Positions 5,430-5,752 of a stretch of 5,752 nucleotides of DNA are shown here, one piece after another (within the stretch, counting starts at the first letter, position 1; every line of letters starts with the position of its first letter). Under the pieces are notes generated by a model. It was not told the DNA's origin. It ran no database searches and saw nothing but the letters and a program-made list of their open reading frames with translations. This DNA comes from WHSM01 sp050701635 (GTDB lineage: Bacteria > Actinomycetota > Actinomycetes > Mycobacteriales > Micromonosporaceae). The stretch is from NCBI GenBank assembly GCA_050701635.1, contig JBOGDF010000344.1, positions 1-5,752 on the forward strand, in the 5' to 3' direction. The translations under genes were made by a program, and so were the position numbers.

Positions 5430-5752
5430 TTAGTCCCCCGCCGGCTTCTGGTTGCCGAGCGCCCGGTCGAGGGCGCTGGGCGTACGGTCGCCGCGGAACA
5501 GCTTGGTGGCGCGTACCCCGAGGCGCAGCGGTGACCGGGCGACCGTGTTGTCGCGCTCCTCGCACAGCTCCGTGAACCGCTTCCGTACCTCGTCCAGCGG
5601 CTGGTGCGGCGCGACCGTGGTACGGAAGTCACGGGCGCGGTCGACGAGCGTCTGGTTCGCCGCCGCGGACCCGAAGTACTCCTCGCTGCGGTTGGAGGAG
5701 CCGAACGCGCCGCCCATGGCGCCGAGCACCGCGGCGCCGAGCGCGGCGACGC
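5430..5752 (-). CDS. C-terminal part of a putative membrane protein (partial, runs off the right edge)
   Basis: The last 106 residues of a minus-strand gene ending with TAA at 5432-5430; the frame is open to the window edge. The visible part starts with a small-residue hydrophobic stretch (VAALGAAVLGAMGGAFGSS), which reads as the end of a membrane helix, followed by a soluble, charged tail. The tail has an Asn/Ala-rich turn, a probable helix around DEVRKRFTELCEERDN, a basic patch (SPLRLGVRATKLFRGDR) and a short end. A GTG at 5729 and an ATG at 5717 are possible starts, but both would cut into the hydrophobic stretch, so the true start is probably outside the window. I do not recognise the family. 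It converges on tatB with a one-base gap, so the 3' ends of the two transcripts almost certainly overlap. Confidence 0.7.
   Translation of the reverse strand, partial: VAALGAAVLGAMGGAFGSSNRSEEYFGSAAANQTLVDRARDFRTTVAPHQPLDEVRKRFTELCEERDNTVARSPLRLGVRATKLFRGDRTPSALDRALGNQKPAGD
5458..5477 (+). terminator. Hairpin just past tatB, candidate terminator inside the convergent gene
   Basis: AGCGCCC (5458-5464) and GGGCGCT (5471-5477) form a perfect 7-bp, GC-rich stem with a 6-base loop, 29 bases after the tatB stop. There is no T-tract. The gap between the converging genes is one base, so a terminator for tatB has to lie within the neighbouring gene, and this is the best structure seen there. It falls in the codons for Ser-Ala-Leu-Asp-Arg-Ala of that gene, so the pairing could also be a by-product of coding. 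Confidence 0.35.

Noticed and set aside
1237..5433. Very long open frame on the + strand, 1398 codons
   Set aside because: It runs antisense to the whole CHAT gene and then out of frame through tatB. It has no recognisable domain, and its start has no link to a binding site. The minus-strand frame has an unmistakable CHAT domain.

Overview
The window is very GC-rich. Its genes have strongly G/C-biased third codon positions, two GTG starts and GGGAGG-type ribosome binding sites. This points to a high-GC actinobacterium. The protein style and the tatB gene fit a Micromonosporaceae-like actinomycete, but that family placement is inference from memory, not a search.

Layout. Bases 2-202 (+) may hold the 3' end of a gene entering from the left. 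This is weak, and the stretch after about base 60 is mostly GC-rich intergenic-like DNA with a 13-bp direct repeat (85-97 and 113-125) and a 7-bp-stem hairpin (124-147). Bases 4890 down to 150 (-) form one tightly coupled three-gene operon. Gene 1 (4890-1621) encodes a 1089-residue protein with a membrane anchor, a TPR-like region and a CHAT caspase-like protease domain with an intact His873/Cys914 dyad. Gene 2 (1624-1103) encodes a 173-residue protein with a CBS-like half motif and a C-terminal Cys/His cluster. Gene 3 (1106-150) encodes a 318-residue membrane protein with five predicted helices. The junctions are ATGA and GTGA overlaps, so the three products are probably made together. A 151-bp divergent promoter region (4891-5041) separates the operon from tatB (5042-5428, +), a Tat translocase subunit. 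The stop of tatB lies one base from the stop of a convergent gene (5430 to the right edge, -), seen only as its C-terminal 106 residues.

How the genes may work together. The positive-inside rule puts the TPR and CHAT parts of gene 1 in the cytosol, tethered by four (perhaps five) N-terminal helices. The large loop and acidic juxtamembrane segment of gene 3 would face the same side. CHAT proteases often act on products of neighbouring genes, so the best candidate for an undescribed system here is a membrane-associated TPR-CHAT protease, a small CBS-like/metal-binding protein as possible sensor or adaptor, and a polytopic membrane protein as possible substrate or effector. The operon architecture is seen directly. 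The functional link is inference. The tatB gene and its convergent neighbour look like ordinary chromosomal genes flanking the operon.
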